Positions 11,721 to 24,071 of a DNA stretch of 64,000 bases are shown piece after piece. The notes beneath the pieces are model-generated. The model made no database searches and was not told the DNA's origin. It was given only the letters and a program-made list of their open reading frames with translations. A program made the translations under genes and the position numbers. How positions within the stretch are numbered: position 1 is the first letter of the stretch; every line of letters starts with the position of its first letter. The stretch is from Hofstenia miamia (lineage: Eukaryota; Xenacoelomorpha; Acoela), in contig SCFE01000073.1 of assembly GCA_004352715.1 (NCBI GenBank), forward strand, positions 1,309,626 to 1,373,625, given 5' to 3'.

Positions 11721-13229
11721 TGATTATTACTAAAATACTTCTGGTTTTACTAAAACAGGTATTGCCTCATTTAGAGTGCTGTTTAGAACAGAATCTTACA
11801 CTACATTAAGTATGCTGTACAAAAATTTTTGAAAGCAAATTGGACAATTAATATATAAAACAATTAATATCAAATCCTAATGATATTCAGGATATTATAT
11901 GTTCAAAACTACCTGTTGTTCTTCAGGAATGTAATCTTAATACTAACTTTATGAAAAACAACATCAAGTGAACAATAGCTTCTATGTCTGGTATAGACCC
12001 TATAATATTACAAAAATCTTAGATAATAACAATTATTTTCTAAATAACAGAAAAATTTGACACTTTCAAAACTTGAAAAGAGATGACATCAAAATTGATG
12101 AACTCATTTTAAATGTTGAAAACAAATTTGTTAAAAAATAGATAATAATGCATATTATTATTAAATCCTGAATCTCAACCCAATAGGCCAGAAGGAAATT
12201 TAAAAAAAATTAAAACTAAATGCAATCCAAAATGTCTGAAAACTATACTTCACATTAACCAACATGTGCATATAACTTGCATTTACACAGAGAATTAATG
12301 TGATTTGAGAAGTACTAAAGGTGAAAAATAATTGGAAGAAAACTGACTGAAAATGAAATCAGCTTACTAGATCAGCAATACTGTCCCTCAGTCAAAATTT
12401 TGCTCTGTAAAATTAAGCAATTTTGGAAAATGAAATTGACACTTTATCTATGTAATTCAATGTTCATTGACAAGAATGTATAAGAAATTAAGCTGAAACA
12501 AGCAGTTTGGATGTTGGCCATATTCCTAATAGAGAAAGTAATTTACAATTACCACTCAATCACAAACAAAGAGATGCTATTTGCAGCAGAAATGTTACAA
12601 GATAATGATAGAACTGTTTAGGACCAATCTTGGTTGCTAACAGGAATATTCACAGCAGCATCACCAACAAAATCAAAGAAAGCATCCATGAGAGCATAGA
12701 AATTATGCAATAGAATCATAAAAAGGAATCACCAATAGCAAAAATGTCAATAATACATTTATCTTGTTTAACTGGAATATATATGTCTATTGCAATTCTT
12801 ATCAAACAATAATAGAATATATATATAAAGAGCTACAAGTGAAACAAAGTTAAAAACCTTCAGAAAACAACATTGGTTGAGTACCAACATGCAAATCAAC
12901 TGGAAAACATTCAATATGTCTTGAAAAACAACAGTAAGTGCAATGAATGGATCTATCCTAGAAATACTTAAATATCTTGATATACAAAAAATTATGCTAG
13001 CCTCTATAAACAATGTCAATACCTATGTTTCTACTGAAATAAAACAAAACTAACAGCACAGATGCCCATTTCAAGAAAATAAATTTTCATTAACTCCCTA
13101 CAGAACAGTCAACAATATAAAACATCATTGAAAATCTATAAACAACCAGATAATCTAGAACAAATAAATAAACATGAAACTGATAGATGATGTGCTATGT
13201 TGGTTGGGGGAAATGAAGACATAATTTAC

Positions 13230-13790
13230 TATCATATGTTGAGGTGTCAATGACTTAGTCTGGACTGATTTACTAGAAGAGAACTTCAAATTTTACAATA
13301 TCAAACAAACAATAGAGATTATGACAACGTTAAAAGCCAAGAAAAACAATCCCAAAAATGTATCATGTGATGAAATGATACAGAGCACTAGTTTCTTCTA
13401 CAATGATTCAGAAGCCCCATAATCATTCTTGAGCATATTTGAATTCTTTTATCTGAACCAACTGATTCACAGTAGTAGAGTTCATATACCTGAGGTAGAT
13501 GCAGCTATAATGCAATTGGTAGCAATAAAGAGCCATAACCTATACACAAGATTGTATGCCTACTTTTGAAATTGCATTAAGAAAATACAGTACAGCATAG
13601 TTATGCACCATTAATTGGAAGCACTCAACTTCCTTTGATATGCTAGTGTATCAACTAATAAAGAAGCAGTTTTAAAACTAACAAAAACTGAGGAATCCAC
13701 AGATATAGACTAGAATTCTGAAAAAGCAGAGGCAGTCACCAAGAAGGAAAACCAGCTGGTGTACTGCAATCACAGATTTCTGATTTCATT
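13230..13790 (+). pseudogene. Gypsy element 2: copy of the unrecognised third ORF, C-terminal part
   Basis: Translation of the plus strand gives EENFKFYNIKQTIEIMTTLK followed by an NNPKNVS segment, then FFYLNQL, VHIPEVDAAIMQLVAIK. These align in order with the third ORF of element 1 (YYDVTKHIEIITMLHASI, then HFYPNT, VHISDTDTLMMLLIALK at about 26940-27185). Stops interrupt it. The same order relative to integrase in two diverged elements supports a genuine element-encoded ORF rather than host sequence. Confidence 0.5.
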
Positions 13791-13859
13791 TTGATTAAAC
13801 TAAGTGAAGGGCATGTGACATCATCCCCAAATGATGAAAAATTAGTTGTTTGTTAAATA

Positions 13860-16840
13860 TAAATTTACTTTAATTATGAAATTGTAACAAACAAAATTTA
13901 TCTGTTAACCTTTTGATGAATATTAAAGAATGAAAACAGCTTATTTCTGTACCAGCAGAAGATTTAAATATGCAAGTCACTCTTTTGCCATGATAAAATT
14001 ACTAAACAGGTTAGTTTCCATTTGAAGTTTAAATTGAACAAACCTGATTTATGTACTTGAAAAAGTGCCAAAACTTATAACAAAAGCAGAAAAGAAAAAA
14101 AACAATAAGGAAAAGCATTAGAAAGCAGTTATTAAAATTCTCTCAATTTATTTGTATTAAATTAGCTACTTATATACTTAATGTTTTCTCCTTGAATCAA
14201 CTAGCTTACTTTTAACTATTCTTAGACTTAGTTAGTATTCCACTTATTCAAGGTACATGATTTCAATCTGCTTTACATTGGTATCAATGTTATCAAAGCT
14301 TTTATTGAGTTTAAAGATATTTTATTCATTTTTTACTCTATTACTAAACAAATAAATTTGAGCATTTACTTACACTACTACATTAATTCAGTTAACCTAG
14401 TGTAGCATAATTACATTGAACTCTAATTCTATTGTCTAGTGTTGGTGATATTATGTGGTCTAATTTAATACAAGACACACTCCAATATTGCAATATCTCT
14501 AAGAGAATTAAGATTGTCACAATGATGAGAGCTAAGATTTCTGACTTGGAAATGATGACAGAAGAAATTGTTTCAAGCAATATCTCTATATTTTTGATGA
14601 AAATTAAAACCACTGTAATCTGCTTAGTTTCCCTAAGTTCTTTTATGCAATGATAACAATCACTGAGGATGAAACTCATGCATCAGAAATTAATGTGAAA
14701 ATAATTATAACTAAAATTATATAATCTATTCACATAAAAACTTAATAGTCTTCACAATTCAATATTAATTTTTAATCACATTTAAAATCCCAAAACTTAT
14801 AATTTTGTGAACCATATCAGTACTCAACTGGAAGCTCTTTGCTATGCAACATGCCTCATGAAGTAGTCTAATCTTCTTTCATGGAATGACCCATGTGCTA
14901 TAGCTCTGGTAAAAGAAACACAATCTCTGATAGAACCTGAAAGAGTTATACTGAAGGACTAAAATCTATAGCCTAGTTTGGAGGGGGACACGTGGCATAA
15001 TGACATTTTTAGAATTTCTTATTATTTCAGTTATTACAATTTCAATACTATTTTTACAAATTTATTTCAATTATAGTTTGGCAATGTGAAGTGATGCTAT
15101 TTATATTTCAGTTTAAATTTCTGCTAATTTTGAAATGCAGTAAAATTGTAGCAGAAACCAATTTTGTACCTGCCAGCTATTTGCCTATATTTTTGATAGT
15201 ATGATTTGTTTACTGATGATACCAGTCAATTTTTGTATATATATTTGAGTATTGTTCATTGATTTTCTCTTTAATTTATTCTCAGTAAATTTGTTTTACT
15301 CTTATTTTTTTTGACTTCATTATTTGCTAAAAATGTGTTTCTAACTTTTAACTGCATCATTAAAGGGTACCCAGATGCCAGATGAGTTGATTGGCATGTC
15401 CCTTTATCTAGGTTAGGTGTATGGCTAGGGTTTTTGTACTGCTTGTAATTTGTAATTGTTATTACCACTTTCATCTGAATTGCATGAGATGAGAAACTCA
15501 CTGAGCTTAGCTTATTTTAATTAGTACTTAGGTTCACCACTTGCACCCAAGAGTGAGGGCTACTTATTTCGTAATCTAAAAGGTTATTGGTATCAGGTTG
15601 GCTGAGTATGGCCACTCTTCCCTAACACAATCTCCTGTTTACTTTTAACTTTTATTATGATAGGGTATACTAGCAGAAGGAGTTAGTTCATTATTTGTAG
15701 TATCAGTGTAGCATAATCCAAAGAAAATGCTGCTAATGAAGAAAGAAGATCAGATGATTAGTTGAAACTAAGATTGAATTATGATTATTTAGAAAAAAAA
15801 TTTAAGTTTAATTATCACAATTATCTTTGTAAAATGCAACCAAGTAATAACATAGCAAATTAGTACTTGTTGTTGAATTTTGACAAAAAGAAGGGGGGGA
15901 ATTTGCTTCCATTATTTTCAGCCATCTTGGCAGATGACATAAATTTAAATTTTGAACAACAGGTACTTTTTCAAAGTTAACTATAAATAGGTGAGTAATC
16001 ATTTTGGAAGCTGTTGAAGTAAATTCTTTGAAAATCTTATCTTTAGATTTTATATCAGTTTGATTGTTTATACAGAATGCAAGCTAAATGGTAAATGCAA
16101 TAGTAGTGGTTTGAAAACATATTGGGAGTGCTTTGAGGGTCCTTGATCCAAACCATGAACCTGCATTTATGTTAGGTGTATGAATAGGAGTTTTTCTCTG
16201 TTTAGCTGGCTATCAATTCAATCATTTACATGTAATCAATAATCAACATCAGTAAGAAAGGGCTGGATAGCCTAACATAGGTTATACATATTTTATGTGA
16301 TAGGCTTAGGTGACCTATAATAGACTGATAAATCAACTGAGCATGTATTATGTTATTTAAATGTAAGGTAGGAAGCTGCAAGTTATTATGTAACTTAATC
16401 ATGTTAACTTAATTAAAGCCAATAGTTTTCAGAAATTGCTGAAGTAATAATTATTAAGCAGCTGATGACATTGCAAAGTTGTGAAGTGAATTAAATACAT
16501 TATACAAATTGAGTTTAAGTCAGTTACAATTAGCATTGAGAACTACATTGAGTTAGGATAGGGAACAGATAAGAACTTTGTGGAGCTGAGGTTCAGAGCT
16601 ACTTAAATCAGCTATGGAAACACAAGTGAAATGATGCAGAGATTGGAGTTGGCCAGAGGCCACATATACACCACCCACAGAGCAGAGCTATGATGGCAGA
16701 GTACCTAAATAGTATTCAGTTTTTTCAGTTAAGGGAAGATTAACAGAAGTATGTACAATAAATAGCTAACATGAGTACATCCCTACCCACAGATGAAGTG
16801 AAATAATAATTTGAAAGAATCATTTAACCTACATTAAAGC
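13860..16840. other. About 3 kb without recognised genes; purine tract near 14980
   Basis: AT-rich and nearly CpG-free. A purine run (ggaggggga, about 14980-14988) followed within a few bases by TGGCATAATG could be the polypurine tract and LTR start of gypsy element 2, but no partner LTR was found. Short open frames here (for example 14392-14679 minus and 15271-15501 minus) show no family signature. Confidence 0.35.
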
Positions 16841-16841
16841 T

Positions 16842-16853
16842 TGGTAGCAGATG
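16842..16853 (+). other. Possible tRNA primer binding site of gypsy element 1
   Basis: tggtagcagatg matches the first ten bases of the complement of the animal initiator tRNA-Met 3' end (TGGTAGCAGA). It lies 370 bases before the gag start, a sensible place for a PBS. Against it, no sequence like the element's 3' LTR is seen immediately upstream. Confidence 0.3.
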
Positions 16854-17211
16854 CTACATCAGTACATCCACACATCAAATTCAAACCTCAATAGGACTCT
16901 TTGTGTCTAGCTCAAAGTCAAAGCAATGTTATCTAAAATGGAGAGTCTTTCTACACTGAGGAGGATCTCAATGAGTTAGAGGAGATTGAGGACTACATTG
17001 AGAGAAAAAAAGAAGAAGATTCATCAAACTAAAAGGAGTGCCATCTCTTATAAAACATGCACCCATCTTAGCAATGGCAAACCTGTCAGAAGCCAACATG
17101 ATCCCAGTAATAATAAATGGAACAATAATAATAATACTGGTCAACACAAGCAATGCAATATAAGAAATCACAGATGAATGTGCAAATAAGCTGGGATACC
17201 AGAGAGAAGCA

Positions 17212-18322
17212 ATGGGGAAAGTCATGCACAGATTATTTAATGCCTCAAGAGACTATTTGGACACTAAAGGCAACATAGAAGACATTAACTTAAAAATTTT
17301 GAATACAATTTTTGAACCACTGGAAGTTCAACAGCTCAGAGAAGCCCTTGCTGAACAGACCTCACAGCACCACTCCTGTAAAGCCTGTTTTGATGCCTTA
17401 CAAGCTGAAATGAGGCAACAAGCCACCACTACTTGGCAATGTGAGAGATGCCTGCTCAACTCAATCTCAGCCTTGGAGATGTGAATTCAGGAATCAATCC
17501 TGCATTCCCCTCTGACTCCCCCAGAAGAACCTGAGTATGTAACCCATGCTCTTTTGGACAAGGCTCTTGATGCTCTCTTGGAAAAGTTCTCAACAATTAT
17601 CTCACAGACAATGTCTGCCCACCTCTCTTATGCTTTGTCAGCACCTATGCTGTCCCCTGTGATGCCACCATTCATTACCCCCCATTACCTCTTTTACAAG
17701 TAGAGCACCTACCTTCACTCAGTCTACCCTTTCTCAAGTCACAATGCTAACTACAGTAGCTACACCAAGCTCTTGTACCCCAAGCATAGCAGTTGTGCCT
17801 CCAGCACCTGTAAATGTCTCAGTTACTCCCACTACCACTATTGTTCCACCTTCCTCTCCAAGTGATCCCATCAGGCCAACAACAACTTGCAGACACCACT
17901 TCACACAATCCATTTTGCCCACTGAAGCACCAGGGAACAAACAATCAAATCTTTTCAATAGACACTCAGTGTTGCCTAAATTCACTGGCAAAATAGATGA
18001 AATCTCACAGTCATTTGACAAGTGGCTCTTTCTGTTCAAGCTTACAATGAAGCAGTATAAAACCACTCAAGATGCTGCTTCTGTACAATTTCCCATGTTC
18101 CTTCAAGGCCTTGCATACAATCAGTACATGATGCTGGATAGGGAAGTTAAGACAAATTATCAGTTACTTGTTGGTCACTTTGAGGACCATTACAAAGTGC
18201 CTCACATCAAACAGCAATATAAGACACTCTTATGTCATCTTTCCTTCAAGAAGGGAGATGATGTGAGAACCTACAAGCTAACTCTAGAGTACTTCTACCA
18301 TCAGGAGCTGCCTCAAACTTAA
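17212..18322 (+). pseudogene. Gypsy element 1: gag
   Basis: Two open stretches (17212-17484 and 17744-18322) with a stop-containing segment between them. The first has a coiled, Gln/Glu-rich part with a Cys-rich patch (HHSCKACFDALQ and WQCERCLL). The second starts with a Pro/Thr/Ser-rich linker (about 17744-17960). It then has a capsid-like segment LPKFTGKIDEISQSFDKWLF, the usual 'PKF.G......F..W' start of the gag p24 fold of Ty3/gypsy elements, continuing through LVGHFEDHYK and LSFKKGDDVRTYKLTLEYFY. Gag would assemble the intracellular particle. It is followed by a non-open zone up to the protease, where a zinc knuckle would be expected but is not evident. Confidence 0.65.
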
Positions 18323-18639
18323 ATGTGACCTGGAAGATGATTTGAACTCTATTATTAAGAAGGCAATTAGCATTGTTTACATGCTACAGAATACAATGTG
18401 CATCAAGAGAGATGCTGGTGACCTGACGATGGGTCAAACCACCACTAAGTCATTAACCTTGTCAAGTTCTGCTACAGTGCAGAAGAAGACAAATGCTGAA
18501 AGACAGTCAGCTCACATTCATACCCAGAGTGGGGCAGTTATCCACCTAATTGCAGATGGGGATGGTATCATCATCAATGAGCCTTCTGTTGAAGTGTGCA
18601 CTCCCAATACCCTGGTCAAGTCTGTCAACCATTTAAATT

Positions 18640-19056
18640 AGTTGGAGCCCCACCTCCCAAAAACCATATGCATTATGTTTTGGTGATAACCTCATTGCTA
18701 CACACTAACTTCATCCCTGCAGACATGAATGGACTGCTGATTAATGCTACCATTGATACAGGAGCTTCTGTATCCATCATAAGCAACACCTTTTGCTACA
18801 AGCTTTGCTTACATAGAGAAGATCTGTTACCTTCCACTGCCCATTTATTGGACAGTTTGGGGGAATACTATCTCACTGAAGGGCCAGATTAACAATCTCG
18901 AGTTGTGCATCCATCAGGAATGTTTTTGCATGGACCTTATTGTGGTTGACACCTGCAATTGGCCTCTACCATATGACCTCATTCTTGGAAACAACTTCCT
19001 CAAGAGGAATGCATGCATAATTGATTATGGAACCAACACTCTCTATTTGTGAAAGT
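18640..19056 (+). pseudogene. Gypsy element 1: aspartic protease
   Basis: The retropepsin active site is seen as INATIDTGASVSIIS (about 18742-18786). The frame then shifts near 18885, and the second conserved loop appears as LILGNNFLKRNACIIDYGTN (about 18980-19040). The catalytic DTGA is intact, but the frame change between the two halves inactivates the copy. It lies between gag and RT as expected for Ty3/gypsy pol. From about 19056 to 19500 the sequence is full of stops (pol spacer). Confidence 0.7.
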
Positions 19057-19515
19057 GAGCCACAGGAAGAGCTTACCACTGTTTGTAACAAAGAACTCTT
19101 ATTAACATTAACCAATACTATCGTCATGGAACCCTGGCACTGGTGACAGGCTGTTGTCTCTACAAGCTCTCCTTACAAGGGGGACATCATGATCTTGGGA
19201 TTAAGAGGAAAATGCCCTCATGGTCTACATCTCTCCCCTGACCTCTGTCATGTCTCTTGTGGAAAGACTTATGTTACCATGCTCAATAGTTCTGCATGCC
19301 TGATCTGAATGGATCCCACAAAGACATCTATCATCATGATGCTGGTCTTACTCATACTTAAAGCTGCAGCCTGTCTGCCCATTCTTACTGCAATTCATGA
19401 TCTGAGTGAACCAAGTGATCTAGTCCAGATCCCAGTTGTAAATGAGAGAACTCATGGACAGCTGAGTCCACAAAAACATGATGTGCTCTCTGCCCTCTTG
19501 TGACAGCATCACAAT

Positions 19516-20835
19516 GTGTTTAACTATGGATCAATTAGTGTTGGAAAGGCTGTTGGGGAACAACATGCCATAGAAACTAAGAGTGATTGCCCCATTCAGT
19601 TGCCAGTTCAAAGGGTACCTGAGAATTTAATAGCAAAGTATGAACAGATCCTTAGCAATCTCATTGAAAGCAGGATCATACAGAGTAGTAATAGTCCCTA
19701 TGCTGCACCTACAGTGTTTATTCACCAAGGCAAGAAGTACAGCCTTTGCATCAACTTTCAATGATTAAATGATGTCACAGTCAAGGATGCATATCCATTA
19801 CCTTGCATCAAGGATCTTCTATATGATGCCAGCAAGTACAAGTTGTTTTTGTGCTTGGATCTCTGTAAAGCCTATTGGCAGATACTGATGAAGCCTGCCA
19901 ACATCCTGAAAACCACTTTTATTATGCCTTATGGCCTTTTGAGTGGAAGTACATGGCCTTCAGGCTTTGTAATGCTCCAGCCACATTTCAGCATTATGTC
20001 ATGCATGTACTATGGAATGGGGTCAATGTTCTTGAACCTGGGATCACCACATACATGGACAATATTCTTGTTGCTGGACACACATTCTCTGATCACTTAG
20101 ATAAACTGGGTCACACTCTCAAGATCCTCTACAACTCTGGACTCCAGGTAAATGGAAATAAATGTTCACTCATTTCACCACAAGTTACCTTCTTAGGAAG
20201 AGTGATCAAACCTGGGAGAATATCTATCAAGAACAATGCAAAGGCCCATCTTGACCAAATTGAGACTCCACACTCACACAAGGACGTCCAATGCCTGATG
20301 GCTTTCATAATTACTATGACTCCTTTGTCCCTGAACTAGCCAACCAAATGAAGCATATATCCAATCCACTTCAAAAAACACTGAATTTTGTTGGACCTAG
20401 GCTGAACAAGAAGAGCTGGATGCTGTGAAGCAAGAGCTCAGACAGATTCCTAGTCTGAATACGCCTGACTATACAAAGGAATTCATTGTTGATTGTGATG
20501 AGAGTTCAGTCACCATCAGGGGCATGCTCAGCCAAGTGATCAATGGCCAGGAATGCCCAGTGCAATATTTTAGTCAGAAGCTCTGCTAAGCTGAGCTAAA
20601 TTATCAAGCAACAAAGTCTGAGATGCTAGTGCTCATTGAGAGTCTGAAGAAGTTTCACTTCTTCATCTTAGGTCGCCAATTTGTTGTTCATACCAACAAC
20701 TCAGTGCTAGCATGGCTTAAGAAATTCTCTGGCAACAAATCAAACATCATTGCATGATGGCTAGAATACCTTAATGACTTCTCCTTTACAATCACTCATC
20801 ATCCAGGGAGATTGCATCTCAACACCAATTATTTC
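19516..20835 (+). pseudogene. Gypsy element 1: reverse transcriptase and RNase H
   Basis: RT starts with SVGKAVGEQHAIET and RIIQSSNSPYAAPTVFIHQG. Motif A is FLCLDLCKAYWQI (about 19845-19885). After a frame change come FRLCNAPATFQ and the active-site block TTYMDNILVAGH, where the usual Y-x-DD is Y-M-D-N, then FLGRVIKPG. RNase H follows: FIVDCDESSVTI (about 20485), QYFSQKLC, LNYQATKSEMLVLIESL and FVVHTNNSVLAWLKK (HTN instead of HTD), ending HHPGRLHLNTNYFTALPS. Stops occur at least at 19762-19764 and 20587-20589. The loss of the second catalytic Asp in RT shows that this copy could not replicate on its own. Confidence 0.85.
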
Positions 20836-22380
20836 ACTGCTCTGCCAAGTTATAAGAGAGACCTGCAAAAGCTGCTGGGTGAAAAAACTCTATTTGGATT
20901 CATCCCCTTTATGGTAAAGGAGGAGATTTCAGAAAAGGAAATTGCCACCCATCAATTACATGAAAAAGTCTTATCTGAAATTGTCTTTAAGATCAAGAAC
21001 CTTGACCATGCTATCAGTGACTTTGCTAAGAGATACTTTCAACACTATCATTGGAAGCTCACCAAAGCTGGACTCCTCTATGTGCATAGTCAGAACAACT
21101 GTCAGGCAATTCCAGAGTATTTCAAGCAAGATCTGGTCTGGAAGATCCATGAACACAGTCACCTTGGGATTATCCAGATGGAGAGAACCTTTAACACTTG
21201 TTATGTCACCATTGGTATTAGAGCTACTGTACAAGATGTGATTGATAAGTGTGAAGCATGCCTGCTTCAAGGACCCAGACACTTTCCAGAGCAGGGAGCT
21301 GAGCTCCATAGTCAGGGTTGCCAAAAAAAACTAATGAAGTGGTCCATATGGACATCAAAAAACTATCAAGAGATGAGCAAGTATTTCGATATCTGTTGGT
21401 CTTGATAGACCACTTTACCAAGTATGCATGACTCATTCCTCTTGACAATACCACCACTAAGGTCATCAGTGAAAGGATCATCAAAGACTGGATCTTTAAA
21501 CTCAGGACTATGGAGAGTTTGGCCTCTGACCATGGTCCTCAGTTTGAGAACTTTTTAATGTCCACTCTCATGAAAGAACTTGAAATTGTACATGATTTTA
21601 CCACTGCTTACCATCCACAGTCAAATGGTGTTGTTAAGCAACTGAACTGCACCATCATTAAACTGATCAGAGTCACTTTAGCCTGTGCCACCAGTCAAAA
21701 CTGGAGATGTGTCATTGAAGTGGTTGAATTCTTTTACAATACCTCCACCAACAAAGTGAGCCCCTTCAAAGCCATGTTTGGCTGCAAAGCCAGCACTCCC
21801 CTGTCTATTGTTTTCCTGGACTACAATGAAACAACTTTGGAGAATTTTGTGAACTGGATGCTGAAAGAATTCCAGGAAGTGCGCCTCTCTATCTTAAGGA
21901 ATACCAATCAGTCTGTTATTTGCCAGAAAAGAAATTTTGATAAAAAGCTGTACAGCAAACCTCATAAAAATGGAGATTCTGTGTTTGCTTACTTTCCTTG
22001 TCAGGTTACTGATGCTAACCAAGTATGAAAACTTGCCACTAATTGGCAAGGACCTTTTAAAATAGTTAAGGTGTTAGATCACCACTGGTACTTATTAGAT
22101 CATGGTAAAGTTGCTCATTTTCAGCAACTTAGACAAACAATCAAGGATATACTAAATGCAGTCATTGACAGTAATAACAAGTTTTCTTTTGTCAATGACG
22201 GCATTAATGAGATAGAACATTATGATAACCTCACTGAATGTGAGGAAGACAACCTTACACAGGTTGAGTATGACAGTAACCTTAGTAGTAGTAGCAACAC
22301 TATAGCTACTTGTATTTTGCCTAAACAAAAAGCTAGAGATCAGAAATATTTAGACCATTTAAATACCCAGGAATGGGACC
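20836..22380 (+). pseudogene. Gypsy element 1: integrase
   Basis: The zinc-binding HHCC domain is visible as HEHSHLG ... KCEACLLQ (about 21140-21270). The core follows after a frame change at about 21330, with VHMDIKKLSRDE and LIDHFTKYA. After a further stop come SDHGPQFENF (about 21525) and TAYHPQSNGVVKQLNCTIIK. In the last motif the catalytic Glu of the DDE triad is Lys. The C-terminal part (22030-22380) includes WQGPFKIVKVLDHHWYLLDH, a beta-barrel-type linker, and an acidic tail. The region runs straight into the mariner-type insertion at 22390. Confidence 0.8.
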
Positions 22381-22545
22381 ATAATCTTACAGGGTGGCCC
22401 ACAAAAATCTACCTGATTTTCTATAGCCAAAACCCAATCAAAAAGTTCATATATTTTAATGTTTTTTTCTACATAGATGCTAGAGACATATACAAATTTT
22501 CTCTCCAAATTGCTCTGAAATCTGAAAGATTTAACTGCACTTTTT

Positions 22546-23830
22546 TCAATGATTAATAATGTGCTCAATCCAAGCACCATGCTGCTGAATGACAGCAGTG
22601 ACGCGAACATTGAAATTGTCCACAACTCTGTTCAGCATTTCTCCTGGAATCCATCTGATTTCTCTCTTAATGTTTTCTTTCAATGCCTCAGTTGTCTGTG
22701 GGTTATCCTGGTACACTCTGTCTTTCAGACATCCCCAAAGAAAGTAGTCAGGGGGATTCAGATCAGGTGAATACGGGGGCCAGGGGTTATCAGTGCGGCG
22801 AGAAATTAGCCTNNNNNNNNNNNNNNNNNNNNNNNNNNNNNNNNNNNNNNNNNNNNNNNNNNNNNNNNNNNNNNNNNNNNNNNNNNNNNNNNNNNNNNNN
22901 NNNNNNNNNNNNNNNNNNNNNNNNNNNNNNNNNNNNNNNNNNNNNNNNNNNNNNNNNNNNGGGGTTATCAGTGCGGCGAGAAATTAGCCTGTCCCCAGGG
23001 AAGTACTGCCTTAGGTACTGAAGAGTTCTATTAGAGCAATGAGGGGGCGCCCCATCCTGCTGAAACACCACGGTGTTAATATCAACACCCCTCCTCCTTC
23101 TCAAGGCTGGAACAAACTTCCTACGGAGCATCTCCATGTACCGCTCTGAATCAACAGTCACACAATTCCCATCATTTTCCTCAAAAAAGTATGGGCCAAA
23201 AATTCCTCTTTTGCCTAGAGCACACCATACAGTTACTTTTTCCTGACTTAATGGCCGCCAGGTATGTTCATGGGGCTGTTGAGATGCCCAAAACCGCATG
23301 TTTTGTTTGTTGACATGTCCACTCAGATGGAAGTGGGCTTCATCACTGAACAGAATCAAGTTGAGAACACCTGGGTTGTTCTCAATTCTTTCACTAATGC
23401 TCTGGCAAAATTCGACCCGTTCTCTTTTATTCACATCAGTTTGCTTCTGGAGAATTTGCACTTTATAAGGAAACAATTTTAAGTCATTATGAATGATTCT
23501 TTGCACAGTTGCCCTTGAGATACTGATTTCCTGAGACAGTCGTCTTGTCAATTTTTGTGGTGACTGTTCAAGATGTTCCCTCACTGCCTGAATATTCTCT
23601 GGTGTTCTGACAGTAACTTGCCGCCCGCTATGACCTTTATTGTCATTTCCCACACTGCCAGTGTTCCTGAATTTCTCTACAATATTTGTAATCGTTTTTC
23701 TGCATGGAACCTTTCTCCCAGGAAATTCCCTCTGAAATGTCCTCTGTGTTAGAATCACTGATTTGGTTGAAAAGTAACTTTCAAGAATTTTTGTCCTTTC
23801 GTGCACTGAAAATTGATGAACCACATCCAT
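22546..23830 (-). CDS. Mariner/Tc-type DDD transposase with DUF4817-like N-terminus
   Basis: Cut-and-paste transposase of the enclosing element, read on the minus strand from the ATG at 23830. The N-terminal helix-turn-helix part (ERTKILESYFSTKSVILTQR, residues 11-30) is of the DUF4817 kind. A second HTH follows (RRLSQEISISRATVQRII, about 96-113). The catalytic residues are Asp163 in LFSDEAHFHLSGH, Asp259 in FQQDGAPPHCS, and the Asp of PPYSPDLNPPDYFLWG. The spacing between the last two is 37 residues (DD37D) when the false gap is collapsed. The frame then ends at a TGA at 22546-22548, for about 368 residues. The gap at 22813-22960 plus a 30-base overlap disrupts the frame only as printed. It looks intact and could be active, which is an inference. 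Confidence 0.85.
22813..22960. other. False assembly gap (148 N) with duplicated 30-base flank
   Basis: The 30 bases before the gap (22783-22812) are identical to the 30 after it (22961-22990). The contigs overlap, so probably no sequence is missing. Confidence 0.9.
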
Positions 23831-24071
23831 TTTGGTATCAATCTAATTCTACTGGCCTTGTTAACAGCTTACCTGAAAATGAAAAGTAAATATTTATTTT
23901 CCTTGATGATATCAACAAAGAAAAATGGGTAGATTTTTGTGGGCCACCCTGTATATCTTTGTTTAGCAACTATGAAATGAACAGAGAACCAACCTCCAAC
24001 AAGACACTGAGAATGACAACAAATCAACCTGTGAGACAATACAAAGCAATCAACAATGCTGAGACAATCAG

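Larger units (their letters stand above)
22390..23951 (-). mobile_element. Young mariner-type (DD37D) transposon inserted in gypsy element 1
   Basis: Perfect terminal inverted repeats: left cagggtggcccacaaaaatc (22390) and right gatttttgtgggccaccctg (to 23951). A TA duplication flanks it (22388-22389, 23952-23953). It is CpG-rich, unlike the gypsy sequence around it, and has no coding breaks apart from an assembly gap, so it is the younger insertion. Removing the false gap and its 30-base overlap gives a length of about 1.38 kb. Confidence 0.93.

Noticed and set aside
14392-14679. 95-codon minus frame
   Set aside because: Ile/Leu-rich translation in AT-rich sequence without homology clues; an overlapping plus frame of similar length exists.
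17734-18066. Minus-strand 110-codon Gly/Val-rich frame
   Set aside because: Shadow of the Pro/Thr/Ser-rich gag linker on the plus strand.
20971-21484. Minus-strand frames within the integrase region
   Set aside because: Antisense of recognisable integrase motifs (HHCC, core).
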